Shown here: positions 8,396-16,285 of the stretch, piece after piece
How positions within the stretch are numbered: position 1 is the stretch's first letter
How the letters are laid out: the number at the start of each line of letters is the position of its first letter
Assembly: GCA_963716925.1 (NCBI GenBank)
Contig: CAVQUX010000014.1
Coordinates: 930,001 to 994,000 of the forward strand
Direction of reading: 5' to 3'
DNA from: DAISKN01 sp963716925
GTDB lineage: Bacteria; Acidobacteriota; Vicinamibacteria; Marinacidobacterales; SMYC01
DNA length: 64,000 bases
Translations under genes and position numbers: made by a program
Notes under the pieces: generated by a model
What the model saw: the letters and a program-made list of their open reading frames with translations, nothing else
What the model was told of the DNA's origin: nothing
Databases searched by the model: none

Positions 8396-9817
8396 CTACG
8401 TAGCCGAAGGCTCCTTCTCGTATTGTTTGAGCTTGCGCCAGAGGGTCGCCGTGGTGATCCCCAGCCGCTTCGCCGTGTTCTTGCGGCTGCCTCCGCATTC
8501 GGCGAGGACTTCCAGGATGTATTCCTTCTCGAGCTCCGCGAGGCTCAGGGCCCCCTTGCGGGCGCGGTCGATGATGCGGTCCTCGCTCCTTTGAAAGTCT
8601 CCCAAACGGAGATCGTCCATCCCGAGGATCCCGTCGCGGTCGAGCGCCGACGCCCGCTCGATGCAGTTCTCGAGCTCCCGCACGTTGCCGCGCCACGGCT
8701 GTTTCATCAGGATGTCCATGGCGCGGGGTGAGATCGCGGGAGGTTGAGGCGTCCCCATCCGTTCCGAGATCCGCCTCACGAAGTGCTGCACCAGAGGTGG
8801 GATGTCCTCGAGGCGTTCGCGCAGCGGCGGGAGCTCGATGGGGATGACGTTCAACCGGTAGAACAGGTCCTCCCGGAAGCTTCCGTCCTTGACGCTCTTC
8901 TCGAGATCGCGGTTGGTCGCCGCGATGATCCGCACGTCGAGGTTCCGGCTGGTCGTGGATCCCACCCGCCGGACCTCGCCGTTCTGGAGAAACCGCAGCA
9001 TCTTCACCTGGGCCATCGGTGTGAGCTCTCCGACCTCGTCGAGAAACGCGGTTCCCCCATGGGCCTCGTCGAATAGCCCGCGCTTGTCGGCGTGGGCCCC
9101 GGTGAACGAGCCCTTGGAATGTCCGAACAGCTCGCTCTCCTGGAGGTTCTCGGGGATGGCACCGCAGTTCACGATGACCAGGGGCTTGTCCCTGCGGGGA
9201 GAGAGCGCGTTGAGAGCCCGGGCGGCCAGCTCCTTGCCGGTGCCGCTCTCTCCGGTGATGAGGATGGTCGAGTCCAGCCGGGCCACCTGCTCGATCATCT
9301 TCAGCACGTCGCTCATGCGCGGCGAGGCGCAGACGATCTCCTCGAAAGGGTGTCTTCCGCGAACCGCCTGTTCCAGGAGTCGGACGCGCTGGGTGAGCCC
9401 CTTCCGCTCGAGGGCCCGCTCGGAGACGAGCGTGAGCTCCTCCGGCTGGAACGGCTTGGTGAGGTAGTCGTAGGCTCCCGCCTTGATCGCTTCGACGGCG
9501 CCCTCGATGGTGCCGTAGGCGGTCATCACCACCACCTCGGTATCGGGGAAGAGCTCCTTCGTCCGCCGTAGAACCTCGACCCCGTTGATTCCCGTGAGGC
9601 GCAGGTCGGTCACGACCAGATCGAAGGGCTTGCGGTAGAGGAGGTCGAGCGCTTCCTCGCCGCTCTCCGCGGACTCCACGGCGTAGCCTTCCCGTCGGAA
9701 GGTGATGACCATGGACTCCCGGATAGCCGCCTGGTCGTCCACCACCAGCACCGAGACCGCCGGGCCGCGGCTCTCCTCGGGCTCTTCAAGGAGTTGTCGG
9801 GATCGATTGACGCTCAT
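8396..9817 (-). CDS. NtrC-family sigma54-dependent response regulator
   Basis: A 473-residue activator. The receiver domain (about 20-140) has phospho-acceptor Asp71. The AAA+ domain (about 158-390) has Walker A GESGTGKE at 189-196 and the sigma54-contacting loop GSFTGA at 236-241, where GAFTGA is usual. A Fis-type helix-turn-helix at about 435-470 completes it. It would activate sigma54 promoters when phosphorylated. Its start overlaps the end of the kinase gene by 32 bp, which marks kinase and regulator as one operon and one signalling pair. The signal is unknown. Confidence 0.95.
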   Translation of the reverse strand: MSVNRSRQLLEEPEESRGPAVSVLVVDDQAAIRESMVITFRREGYAVESAESGEEALDLLYRKPFDLVVTDLRLTGINGVEVLRRTKELFPDTEVVVMTAYGTIEGAVEAIKAGAYDYLTKPFQPEELTLVSERALERKGLTQRVRLLEQAVRGRHPFEEIVCASPRMSDVLKMIEQVARLDSTILITGESGTGKELAARALNALSPRRDKPLVIVNCGAIPENLQESELFGHSKGSFTGAHADKRGLFDEAHGGTAFLDEVGELTPMAQVKMLRFLQNGEVRRVGSTTSRNLDVRIIAATNRDLEKSVKDGSFREDLFYRLNVIPIELPPLRERLEDIPPLVQHFVRRISERMGTPQPPAISPRAMDILMKQPWRGNVRELENCIERASALDRDGILGMDDLRLGDFQRSEDRIIDRARKGALSLAELEKEYILEVLAECGGSRKNTAKRLGITTATLWRKLKQYEKEPSAT

Positions 9818-11048
9818 CGGAACCTACCGGAAAGCGCAGCCGGAAGGAGCTTCCCTCTCCCTCCTCGCTGGTGACCTCGACGGCCCCCGCATGGGCCTCG
9901 ACCACCCGCTGCACGATGGCGAGACCGAGGCCGGTACCGTCGGCCTTGGTGGTGTGGAACGGCTCGAAAATCTTCTCCCGATCCTCGGGGCGGATTCCTT
10001 TCCCAGTGTCGGCGACGATGACCTCGACGTCCCCCTCCTTCGACCGCTGCACCCGAACGGTGAGGACGCCTCCTCCGGGCATGGCCTCGACCGCGTTCAC
10101 CAGGAGGTTCCAGAGGGCCTCACGGGTCTGAGCGGCATCCAGGCCGGCGATGGGCAGCTCGGGATCGTAGTACTTCTCGATCGCGATCTCGCTCTTCCGC
10201 TTTCCCGGATCCTTCCCGAGGGGGCGCTTCTGCGCCAGGAGCAGCAGCAGGTCGTCGAGAAGCAAGGCGAGATTCTGCGGAGTGCGATGAATCGGCCTAG
10301 GCCGCGCGAACTTCAGGAAATCGGCGACGATGCTCTCGAGCCGCTCCGCCTCCTCGTGCACCACGTCGAGGAGCCTCCGGTCGTCGCCCCGGAGGTCGAG
10401 ATCGCGGCGGAGGACGCCGACCGAATTGGAGATGGCTCCGAGCGGGTTTCGAATCTCGTGCGCGATCTGAGCCGCCAGCTCGCCCACGGCCGCAAGTCGC
10501 TCGGTGCGGATGAGCTTTTCCTGGGTGCTCTTGAGCTCGTCGTAGGCCCGCCGCGTCTCCTGAAAGAGATCGCGGTACCGGCTCTCCGACTCTCTGAGCC
10601 GGGCGGTGCGCTCCCGCACTTTTCTCTCGAGCGAACGCTGGTAGTCCAGGTTCTCCGCCTCGAGGCGCTTTTTCTCCCGCCGGAGCGCCGCCCGCTCGCA
10701 GGCGCGCTCCACCACCGCGAGGAGCGCCTGGCGGGTTACGGGCTTGCCGATGTAGTCGTAAGCTCCCTGCCTCAAAGCTTCGACCGCGGTCGAGAGATCG
10801 GGATGGCCCGTCACCATCACCACGCTCATTTCCGGGTCGTGGTCGTGAGCGAAGCCGAGAATGGTCATTCCGCTCTCGCGCGGCAGCATCAGGTCGGTCA
10901 AAGCGACGTCGAACTTCGCCCGGCCCAGGCTCTCTTTCGCCTCGGTGAAGCTGGACGAGGTGGTCACCTCGTAGGCTTCCGCTTCGAGGACGTCGCGGAA
11001 AGTCTGGCGAACGGTCTCTTCGTCGTCGACGATCAGGATCGATGGCAC
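9786..11048 (-). CDS. Cytosolic sensor histidine kinase with N-terminal receiver domain
   Basis: A 420-residue protein starting with GTG at 11048. It has an N-terminal receiver domain (1-120, Asp52), a coiled-coil linker (about 115-185), a HisKA domain with phospho-acceptor His197 in AHEIRNP, and an HATPase domain ending near 410 (DTGKGI and GTGLGL motifs). There is no membrane or PAS sensor, so its input must reach it through the receiver or the coiled coil. It resembles kinases that act inside phosphorelays. The NtrC-type partner overlaps its 3' end. Confidence 0.93.
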   Translation of the reverse strand: MPSILIVDDEETVRQTFRDVLEAEAYEVTTSSSFTEAKESLGRAKFDVALTDLMLPRESGMTILGFAHDHDPEMSVVMVTGHPDLSTAVEALRQGAYDYIGKPVTRQALLAVVERACERAALRREKKRLEAENLDYQRSLERKVRERTARLRESESRYRDLFQETRRAYDELKSTQEKLIRTERLAAVGELAAQIAHEIRNPLGAISNSVGVLRRDLDLRGDDRRLLDVVHEEAERLESIVADFLKFARPRPIHRTPQNLALLLDDLLLLLAQKRPLGKDPGKRKSEIAIEKYYDPELPIAGLDAAQTREALWNLLVNAVEAMPGGGVLTVRVQRSKEGDVEVIVADTGKGIRPEDREKIFEPFHTTKADGTGLGLAIVQRVVEAHAGAVEVTSEEGEGSSFRLRFPVGSDERQSIPTTP

Positions 11049-11117
11049 GGATCACCCGTAGGGTCAGGGACAGGCAATACAAAGAGTAGCACCCGGGCGC
11101 TCCGGGGAGCAATGAGC

Positions 11118-11828
11118 TCAATTTACGCTGGGGTCGTCGGGTGCCAGCCGTCGAAAGCCGGCGATCGTTCGCCAGAAGCGCAGCGCATCTTCCACGTGCC
11201 CCTCGAGCGCCGCCGCGCGCAGAAGGAGATCGTCCTGTTCGAGAAGGACCTGCTTCACGTCAGCCGGCAGGTCGGCCAGGCTCGAGATCCGGTTCACCAG
11301 GATATCGAAAGCGAGGCGCTCGCCCGAGAGCGCTCCCTCCCTCGCCTTGCCGCTCTTTTCCTCGAGCTCCTTCCAGAGCGACCGCAGACGCGCGGAGAGC
11401 TCCGCGGTCGCCACACCGTCCGGGAGCCGCTGCTCGGGTGCGGGTGAAACCTCGCGCACGCGATAAAGCCTTCCCGCCGAGCGCTCCTCGCCCTCCGTGG
11501 GCAGGAGCCGGACGCGCTCGATACCTTGAAGGGTGACGTTGAACAGCCCATCCGGCAGCCGCTCGTGAGTCTCCACCTTCCCGAGGGTCGCGATGTCGTG
11601 GACCGGCGGTGTTCCGTAATAGTCGGCCTGCCATCCCGGCCGCAGGAGCACGATCACCAGGAGCCGATCGCCCGACAGGACGTCCTCGGCCATCTGAAGG
11701 TAGCGCGGCTCGAAGAGATGGAGGGGAAGCGCTACCGAGGGGAAGAACACCGTTTCCGGAAGGGGAAATATGGGGACCCGCCTCGGCTTACTCAAGGTCT
11801 CGAGTCTCTCAAAGTTCTCCCGCGCCAC
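11118..11828 (-). CDS. LON substrate-binding (LonN) domain protein
   Basis: About 236 residues of the stand-alone Lon N-terminal domain family: it opens VPIFPLPETVFFPS and continues LPLHLFEPRYLQM. The protease and ATPase domains are absent. Family members are often annotated as peptidase S16 but probably bind rather than cut substrates. The start is uncertain. The GTG at 11828 is chosen because it overlaps the upstream phosphatase gene by only 20 bp, whereas a TTG at 11870 would overlap by 62 bp. It sits between the phosphatase and the kinase in the same orientation. Confidence 0.85.
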   Translation of the reverse strand: MARENFERLETLSKPRRVPIFPLPETVFFPSVALPLHLFEPRYLQMAEDVLSGDRLLVIVLLRPGWQADYYGTPPVHDIATLGKVETHERLPDGLFNVTLQGIERVRLLPTEGEERSAGRLYRVREVSPAPEQRLPDGVATAELSARLRSLWKELEEKSGKAREGALSGERLAFDILVNRISSLADLPADVKQVLLEQDDLLLRAAALEGHVEDALRFWRTIAGFRRLAPDDPSVN

Positions 11829-12462
11829 TATGGACGAGGGACGCGAGCTCGCGCAAGTCGTCGACGACAAGGTCGGGCTTCTCCGTCGCCTGGTCCCATG
11901 GCCCCATTCCGTAGCGGACGAGGCACGAGCGGATTCCCGCGTTCCGGGCGGTCGAATAGTCGACCGTCGAATCCCCGACGAGAAGCGTCTCCGCGGCGTC
12001 CGCTCCCGCCTCCTCCTGGAGGAACCTCACGCCGATCGGGTCGGGCTTCTTGCGCGCGAACGAATCTCCGCCGCACACCGTCCGGAAATACCGCCTCAGG
12101 TCGAGACCGTCGAGGATCGTGAGGCTCTCGGCGACCGGCTTGTTGGTCAGAACCGCGAGCGATCGCTCCCGCCGAAGGATCTCGAGCGCGGGCACGACTC
12201 CGGGATAGGGGCGGGTGGTCTCGAGGAGCCTTCGCCGGTAGATCGAAAGGTAGAGCGCTTCGGCGCGCGCGAGCTCGGCGTCGGAAGCCTCGCCGAGGCT
12301 GCGCTCGAGGAGCCTCCGCACCCCGTCGCCCACGTAGCTCCGGATCCGCGAGTGGGGAAGGGCGGGACGCGTGCTCGCTTCCAGGAGCTCGTTCACCGAT
12401 CGCGCGATGTCTTCCCCCGAATCCACGAGGGTCCCGTCGAGATCGAAGATGATGAGCTTCAC
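11809..12462 (-). CDS. gph: HAD-family phosphatase, phosphoglycolate phosphatase-like
   Basis: A 217-residue HAD subfamily IA hydrolase. Motif I is DLDGTLVDS (residues 7-15), motif II lies in VLTNKP, motif III is the Lys in KKPDP, and motif IV is GDSTVDYSTARNAG. The helical cap (about 15-85) has the Gph arrangement. The likely substrate is 2-phosphoglycolate, but close relatives act on other small phosphates, so the name is tentative. The first base of the ATG is only about 63 bp from the divergent Rrf2 gene. Confidence 0.85.
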   Translation of the reverse strand: MKLIIFDLDGTLVDSGEDIARSVNELLEASTRPALPHSRIRSYVGDGVRRLLERSLGEASDAELARAEALYLSIYRRRLLETTRPYPGVVPALEILRRERSLAVLTNKPVAESLTILDGLDLRRYFRTVCGGDSFARKKPDPIGVRFLQEEAGADAAETLLVGDSTVDYSTARNAGIRSCLVRYGMGPWDQATEKPDLVVDDLRELASLVHSGAGEL

Positions 12463-12493
12463 GCGTCTTTGCCCGCCGAACCTCCAGCTGCGA

Positions 12494-12499
12494 TATAAT
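12494..12499 (+). promoter_or_regulatory. Consensus -10 box for the Rrf2 gene
   Basis: A perfect TATAAT at 12494-12499 ends 26 bp before the ATG at 12526. The -35 region (around 12468-12474) is poor, as often seen at activator-dependent or autoregulated promoters. The leader would be about 20 nt and has no clear Shine-Dalgarno sequence. Confidence 0.45.
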
Positions 12500-12525
12500 T
12501 TAACCGCGGACGACCTGCTTCTATC

Positions 12526-12984
12526 ATGTTGGAGCTTTCTCGCAAGAGCGACTACGCGTTGAGAGCCGTCATCTATCTCGCCCGCATCTCCCCCGAGCGC
12601 TACGGCCGGGTGAGCGAGATCGCCAAGGCCAAGGGAATTCCTCAGGCGTTTCTGGCGCAGATTCTGCCGCTTCTCGCGAATCGCGGCGTGGTGAAATCAC
12701 AGCAGGGGGCTCACGGAGGCTACGCTCTCGCTCGGGCTCCCGGCGACATCACGTTCCTCGAGATCATCGAGTGCGTCGAGGGTCCTCTCCGGCTCAACAA
12801 GTGCGTCGAAGGCCATCATGACGACTGCACGATCCTCGATAGCTGCGAGATGCAGAGCGTCTGGAACCAGGCGCAGGTGCAGATGATCGGATTTCTCAAG
12901 AGCGTCACCATGGCGGACATGCTCAAAGCTCCCCACCACGCTCCGGAGATCCAGCAGGGTCCGGTCGCAATCGAGCCTCGATAG
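12526..12984 (+). CDS. Rrf2-family Fe-S transcriptional regulator
   Basis: A 152-residue Rrf2 protein. The winged helix (1-65) starts MLELSRKSDYALRA, and the HGGY wing motif is at 63-66. Three cysteines, Cys93, Cys101 and Cys107 (C-x7-C-x5-C), match the spacing of RirA and Bacillus-type NsrR rather than IscR (x5, x5). It therefore probably holds a [2Fe-2S] or [4Fe-4S] cluster and senses iron, nitric oxide or Fe-S status. An IscA-type carrier, a ferredoxin and a Rieske protein lie within 4 kb. A palindrome over the iscA promoter (15083-15097) is a candidate operator. Confidence 0.92.
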   Translation: MLELSRKSDYALRAVIYLARISPERYGRVSEIAKAKGIPQAFLAQILPLLANRGVVKSQQGAHGGYALARAPGDITFLEIIECVEGPLRLNKCVEGHHDDCTILDSCEMQSVWNQAQVQMIGFLKSVTMADMLKAPHHAPEIQQGPVAIEPR

Positions 12985-13052
12985 ACTTCGAGTCCCACTC
13001 TCGGCTTCGATCGCTCCGGGAGGGGCTCGCTTCGCTCGCCCTGCGCTCGGGG

Positions 13053-13502
13053 TCAAACGTCGTACTCCTCGGCCCGATGCATGTCGAAGGGTCCGTGGTC
13101 GGGATTCCCGGCGAAACCGCGGAGCTCGGCGTGACACCGGTAGCAGACCGTAACTTCGGGGAGCCGGTGGTACAGAACGAGGTCGGCGAGGCTCGCGAGC
13201 GCGAGGACGGCGATCGCCGCGGGCACGTCCCAGAGCGCATAGGCGACGCTCGAGAGCACGATGGTCGCGGTGACGGCGGCGCATCCGAGCTGCTGCGGGA
13301 AGTCTTTTCGCGTGTAGAAGTAGAGGTTCTCGCACTGTGGACATCGGTCGACGGGACCGGAGGCGAGAAGGCTGGGACTCGGCGCGGGAGGGTTCCGGTG
13401 CCCGCACTCGACGCAGAGTCCCGCGTCGGCAGAGGGCGGAAGCGCATAGACGTTGTACCGACCGCAGGAGCCGCAGAAGAAGCCGACCAGGGGCCCGCTC
13501 AT
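13053..13502 (-). CDS. Membrane protein with paired CxxC zinc ribbons
   Basis: A 149-residue protein not assigned to a characterised family. Four CxxC pairs (Cys10/13, 30/33, 54/57, 120/123) look like two or more zinc ribbons. They surround a hydrophobic hairpin at about 75-112 that probably spans the membrane twice. A conserved-looking stretch YFYTRKDFPQ follows the third pair. The ATG overlaps the stop of the upstream membrane-protein gene as ATGA (13502-13499), so the two are translationally coupled and probably work together. Confidence 0.8.
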   Translation of the reverse strand: MSGPLVGFFCGSCGRYNVYALPPSADAGLCVECGHRNPPAPSPSLLASGPVDRCPQCENLYFYTRKDFPQQLGCAAVTATIVLSSVAYALWDVPAAIAVLALASLADLVLYHRLPEVTVCYRCHAELRGFAGNPDHGPFDMHRAEEYDV

Positions 13503-14266
13503 AACGGATGGCCGGTGGCGACCCGGAGAAATGAGGAGATCAGCTCTCCGAAGAGGACGAGGATCAAGAGCACGTAGAGCAGCCCGGTCGCCGATTGGGT
13601 GGAGCGAATCTTCACCGTCTGCCAGATGAGGCCCGCGAGGAGCAGGGGCGCTCCCAGTCCCATGAGACTCCGGAACAGAAAGAAGAGCCCGTTCGTCGAG
13701 AAGATGATGTCGGCCGCGCGACCGATTCGAAGAATCTCCCAGCCTCCGCACGCAAGGGCGGCCACGACCGCCGCCCAGCGGGCCGCGACCGCGAGCGAGA
13801 CCCAGAGTGCCCCGTCGCGGAGAGGTGCTATCGACAAGCTGGTGTCCACGAGGTACCAGTGGCCGAGTATCATCGTCACCGCCACCGCGCCCAGGAGAAG
13901 TGCCGAGCTCAGGCTTCCCAGGACCGCGACCCACTCCGGAGTCGCGCCGCCCGAGCGCGCGTGAAGGACGAGAACGAGGACCGACGCGGCGGCCGCGAGA
14001 GCCGCGACCGTCTTCCGGCTCTCGCCGCGGGCGGCCATCGTCAGATACCAGACGGCGGCGACGACGCTCAGGGCGGCCCAGGCCAGCCGCACGCGGGTGG
14101 AGGAAGTGGACGGCATCGCCGCGAACGCGGACAGGACCGCGCTCGAGGAGGCGCAGAAGCGCAGGAAGCCCACAGGAAGACGATGGAACAGCGAGAGCAT
14201 CGAGGCGAGCAGGAGACCGCCGGCGGCGAGATGGCCCGCCAGCGCCGCCGTCACCTGGGTGATCAT
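13499..14266 (-). CDS. Uncharacterised polytopic membrane protein
   Basis: A 255-residue integral membrane protein with about seven or eight hydrophobic segments and no soluble domain. The segment ILGHWYLVDTSL (about 136-147) stands out: His and Trp at a membrane boundary could bind a metal or haem, but this is inference. It is coupled to the zinc-ribbon gene by a 4-bp ATGA overlap, and lies downstream of the iscA and ferredoxin genes in the same direction, separated by a GC-rich hairpin repeat. I do not recognise its function. Confidence 0.78.
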   Translation of the reverse strand: MITQVTAALAGHLAAGGLLLASMLSLFHRLPVGFLRFCASSSAVLSAFAAMPSTSSTRVRLAWAALSVVAAVWYLTMAARGESRKTVAALAAAASVLVLVLHARSGGATPEWVAVLGSLSSALLLGAVAVTMILGHWYLVDTSLSIAPLRDGALWVSLAVAARWAAVVAALACGGWEILRIGRAADIIFSTNGLFFLFRSLMGLGAPLLLAGLIWQTVKIRSTQSATGLLYVLLILVLFGELISSFLRVATGHPL

Positions 14267-14273
14267 TCTTCAG

Positions 14274-14343
14274 TGCGCGCGCGCTCTTCGCGCGCGCGCT
14301 CCCCGCGCTCCTCGCGCGGGGAGGATGGGGCCCTCCGGGCCCC
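14274..14343. repeat. GC-rich palindromic repeat, family 1, copy A
   Basis: Three consecutive hairpins: GCGCGCGC/GCGCGCGC around TCTT; CTCCCCGCGC (14299-14308) with GCGCGGGGAG (14314-14323); and GGGGCCC (14327-14333) with GGGCCCC (14337-14343). Related elements are at 20608-20692 and 57869-57910. Confidence 0.7.
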
Positions 14344-14354
14344 CCGCTCCGCTC

Positions 14355-14618
14355 TTAGCCCAGCTTGTGGCGGATGAAGTACGAGAGCTCGGGGGTGAGC
14401 TCCGTGAGCTCCATGCCCTCTTCCACCACCGTCTGGCAGCCGCGACACCGGATGGGGAAGAGAGCCTCTTTCCATCTCACGCTGAGCTCGCAGTTGCCGC
14501 ACTCGTTGTTCCAGCAGAACCTTCCCAGCACGGGAAATTCCACTTTCACTATATCTTGAATGCAGGCGAGAAGACTCTCTCCGGCGGGAACGGAGAACGT
14601 CCGCCCTTGGATGAGCAC
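14355..14618 (-). CDS. Small [2Fe-2S] ferredoxin-like protein
   Basis: An 87-residue protein starting with GTG at 14618. Cys35, Cys40 and Cys43 form C-x4-C-x2-C (CWNNECGNC) as in plant-type ferredoxins. Cys58 and Cys61 provide the fourth ligand earlier than usual, so the fold is shortened. It probably transfers electrons or participates in Fe-S metabolism. It lies 43 bp after the iscA-type gene in the same direction, which supports co-transcription. Confidence 0.8.
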   Translation of the reverse strand: MLIQGRTFSVPAGESLLACIQDIVKVEFPVLGRFCWNNECGNCELSVRWKEALFPIRCRGCQTVVEEGMELTELTPELSYFIRHKLG

Positions 14619-14661
14619 ACCGACCGGAAGGTCGGGATCGGGAGGTTGTCGGAGGGTTATT

Positions 14662-14985
14662 TCAGACCTGGAAGGACTCGCCGCAGCCGCAGCTTCCGGT
14701 CGAGTTCGGGTTGTTGAACTTGAAGCCCGAGCCCATGATGTCGTCGACGTAGTCGATCTCGGTGCCGTCGAGATACAGATGGCTGCGTGGGTCGACGAAG
14801 AACCTCACGCCGTTCTGCTCGAAGACCTCGTCCCCGGCCGCGGCCTCGTCGTCGAGCGCGAGCTGGTACTGAAAGCCCGAGCAGCCGCCGCCGACGACAC
14901 GGACCCTGAGCCCGGCCTCGGGACGGCCATTCTGCTGAAGGAACTCCTGCACTTTCGTGGCGGCCAAAGAAGTAATCTTGAGCAT
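14662..14985 (-). CDS. A-type Fe-S carrier (IscA/ErpA/HesB family)
   Basis: A 107-residue protein from the ATG at 14985, supported by GAGGAG 9 nt upstream. The three invariant cysteines are at 35, 99 and 101 (GGGCSGF and SCGCGESF), the same numbers as E. coli IscA. It would receive Fe-S clusters from a scaffold and deliver them to apo-enzymes. No iscS or iscU is in the window. A strong promoter with an overlapping palindrome at 15068-15097 serves it and the ferredoxin. Confidence 0.95.
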   Translation of the reverse strand: MLKITSLAATKVQEFLQQNGRPEAGLRVRVVGGGCSGFQYQLALDDEAAAGDEVFEQNGVRFFVDPRSHLYLDGTEIDYVDDIMGSGFKFNNPNSTGSCGCGESFQV

Positions 14986-15067
14986 CGAACCTGTCTCCTC
15001 GGGTCCCGGAAGGTTAACTCGTTTGTCGGTACGGCAATCCGAAACCTGACTAAAAAGCTCAGACATC

Positions 15068-15097
15068 AGTATAGCGAGGGCCTCGACAGACTGTCAA
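15068..15097 (-). promoter_or_regulatory. Strong promoter of the iscA operon with overlapping palindromic operator
   Basis: On the minus strand, TTGACA (15097-15092) and TATACT (15073-15068) are separated by 18 bp, giving a leader of about 75 nt. A near-perfect 15-bp palindrome TTGACAG-T-CTGTCGA (15097-15083) covers the -35 box, a position suited to repression by a dimeric regulator such as the Rrf2 protein encoded at 12526. Confidence 0.6.
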
Positions 15098-15117
15098 GAA
15101 CGAGAGAGCGTGTTACC

Positions 15118-15972
15118 ATGGACGGTTCCGGCTTGCGAGGCCCGATGGAAACGAGAGCGCTCTACGACCTGCACCTGCATACGACGGCATCCGACGGCAA
15201 GCTCACGCCCCGAGAGCTGGTGCGGGCGGCGAAGTCGTCGCGACTGAGAGCTTTCGCCGTCACCGACCACGACACCGTCGAGGGAATTCCCGAAGCGATG
15301 GAGGAAGCGTCGGCCCTCGGAATCGAGCTCATCCCCGGGGTCGAGGTGAGCGCGAACTTCGGAGACGCCGCGGTCCATGTGCTCGGGCTGTTCATCGAGT
15401 ACCGCGAGCCGTGGCTCGCGAACTTCTTCTCGGAAGCCAGCCGGAGGCGGATAGAGCGCGTGCACGAGATGGTCCGCAAGCTCGTCGGGCTCGGCATCGA
15501 GATCGACGCGGAATCGGTGTTCGCGCGCTCGAGCCACGGCACAGTGGGTCGTCCTCACGTCGCCGAAGTGCTCGTCGCCCGGGGGGTGGTGCGGACGATG
15601 ACGGAGGCCTTCGAGCTCTACCTGGGCCAGGACGGTCCCGCGTATGTCGGCTACGAGAAGGTCACGCTCCGGGACGCGGTGGACCTCATCCGCCGCGCCG
15701 GGGGAGTGGCGTCCCTGGCCCATCCCGTCCTCCTTCGCGACGACAGCCTCATTCCGCGCATGGTCGACGACGACCTCCAGGCGATCGAAGTGTTCCACAA
15801 GGACCATACTCCGGAGAAGGCCGCCGAGTACGACGCCCTCGCCTCGAGGCTCGGGCTCCTTCAGACCGGCGGATCGGACTTCCACCGGTCCGAGAACGGC
15901 GAGCCACCGAAGCTGGGATGCCCCGAGCTGACGGAGGAAGCGTTCGAGAGGCTTCGCGCCTCGGCGCGCTGA
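15118..15972 (+). CDS. PHP-domain phosphoesterase (RNase AM/TrpH type)
   Basis: A 284-residue PHP protein (an alternative ATG at 15145 would remove nine residues). Metal-binding motifs of the TrpH/YciV group are present: DLHLHTTASDG (18-28), AVTDHDT, GVEVSAN, and GGSDFH near 250. Family members hydrolyse 3',5'-bisphosphorylated nucleosides and trim short 5' ends of RNA. It is divergent from the iscA operon and followed ten bases later by the Rieske gene. Confidence 0.9.
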   Translation: MDGSGLRGPMETRALYDLHLHTTASDGKLTPRELVRAAKSSRLRAFAVTDHDTVEGIPEAMEEASALGIELIPGVEVSANFGDAAVHVLGLFIEYREPWLANFFSEASRRRIERVHEMVRKLVGLGIEIDAESVFARSSHGTVGRPHVAEVLVARGVVRTMTEAFELYLGQDGPAYVGYEKVTLRDAVDLIRRAGGVASLAHPVLLRDDSLIPRMVDDDLQAIEVFHKDHTPEKAAEYDALASRLGLLQTGGSDFHRSENGEPPKLGCPELTEEAFERLRASAR

Positions 15973-15982
15973 GGGCCGAGGG

Positions 15983-16285
15983 ATGGCTGCCCGGGTCGCC
16001 TCGATCGACGATATCCCCGATGGAGGCGCGATAGCCGTCGACGTCGGGGAGAAGCGAATCGCTCTCTTTCGCCGCGAGGGCGAGGTATTCGCGCTCGACG
16101 AGACCTGCCCCCATCGCGGCGGGCCCCTCCATGACGGTGCCATCGATCGGGGAGTGGTCCTCTGCCCCTGGCATCAGTGGCAGTTCGATCTGAAGACCGG
16201 CTGCTCCCCGGTGAATCCTCTCTCCCGGGTGAAGGTATATACCGTGCGGCTCGAGGGCGCGGACGTATTGCTGGAGCTGGATTAG
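15983..16285 (+). CDS. Rieske [2Fe-2S] protein, NirD-like
   Basis: A 100-residue single-domain Rieske ferredoxin. Cluster ligands are Cys42 and His44 in CPHRGGPL, and Cys61 and His64 in CPWHQWQFD. It has no signal peptide, so it is cytosolic. Similar small Rieske proteins serve dioxygenases or nitrite reductases, but none of those enzymes is near. It probably shares a transcript with the PHP gene, and its stop overlaps the hemL stop by four bases convergently. Confidence 0.92.
   Translation: MAARVASIDDIPDGGAIAVDVGEKRIALFRREGEVFALDETCPHRGGPLHDGAIDRGVVLCPWHQWQFDLKTGCSPVNPLSRVKVYTVRLEGADVLLELD

Noticed and set aside
11118..11870. Lon protease
   Set aside because: Only the N-terminal substrate-binding domain is present; no AAA+ or Ser-Lys protease domain.
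14274..14343. CRISPR-like array from the clustered repeats at 14.3, 21.7 and 54.8 kb
   Set aside because: Units are palindromic, only two in tandem at most, with no regular unique spacers and no cas genes.
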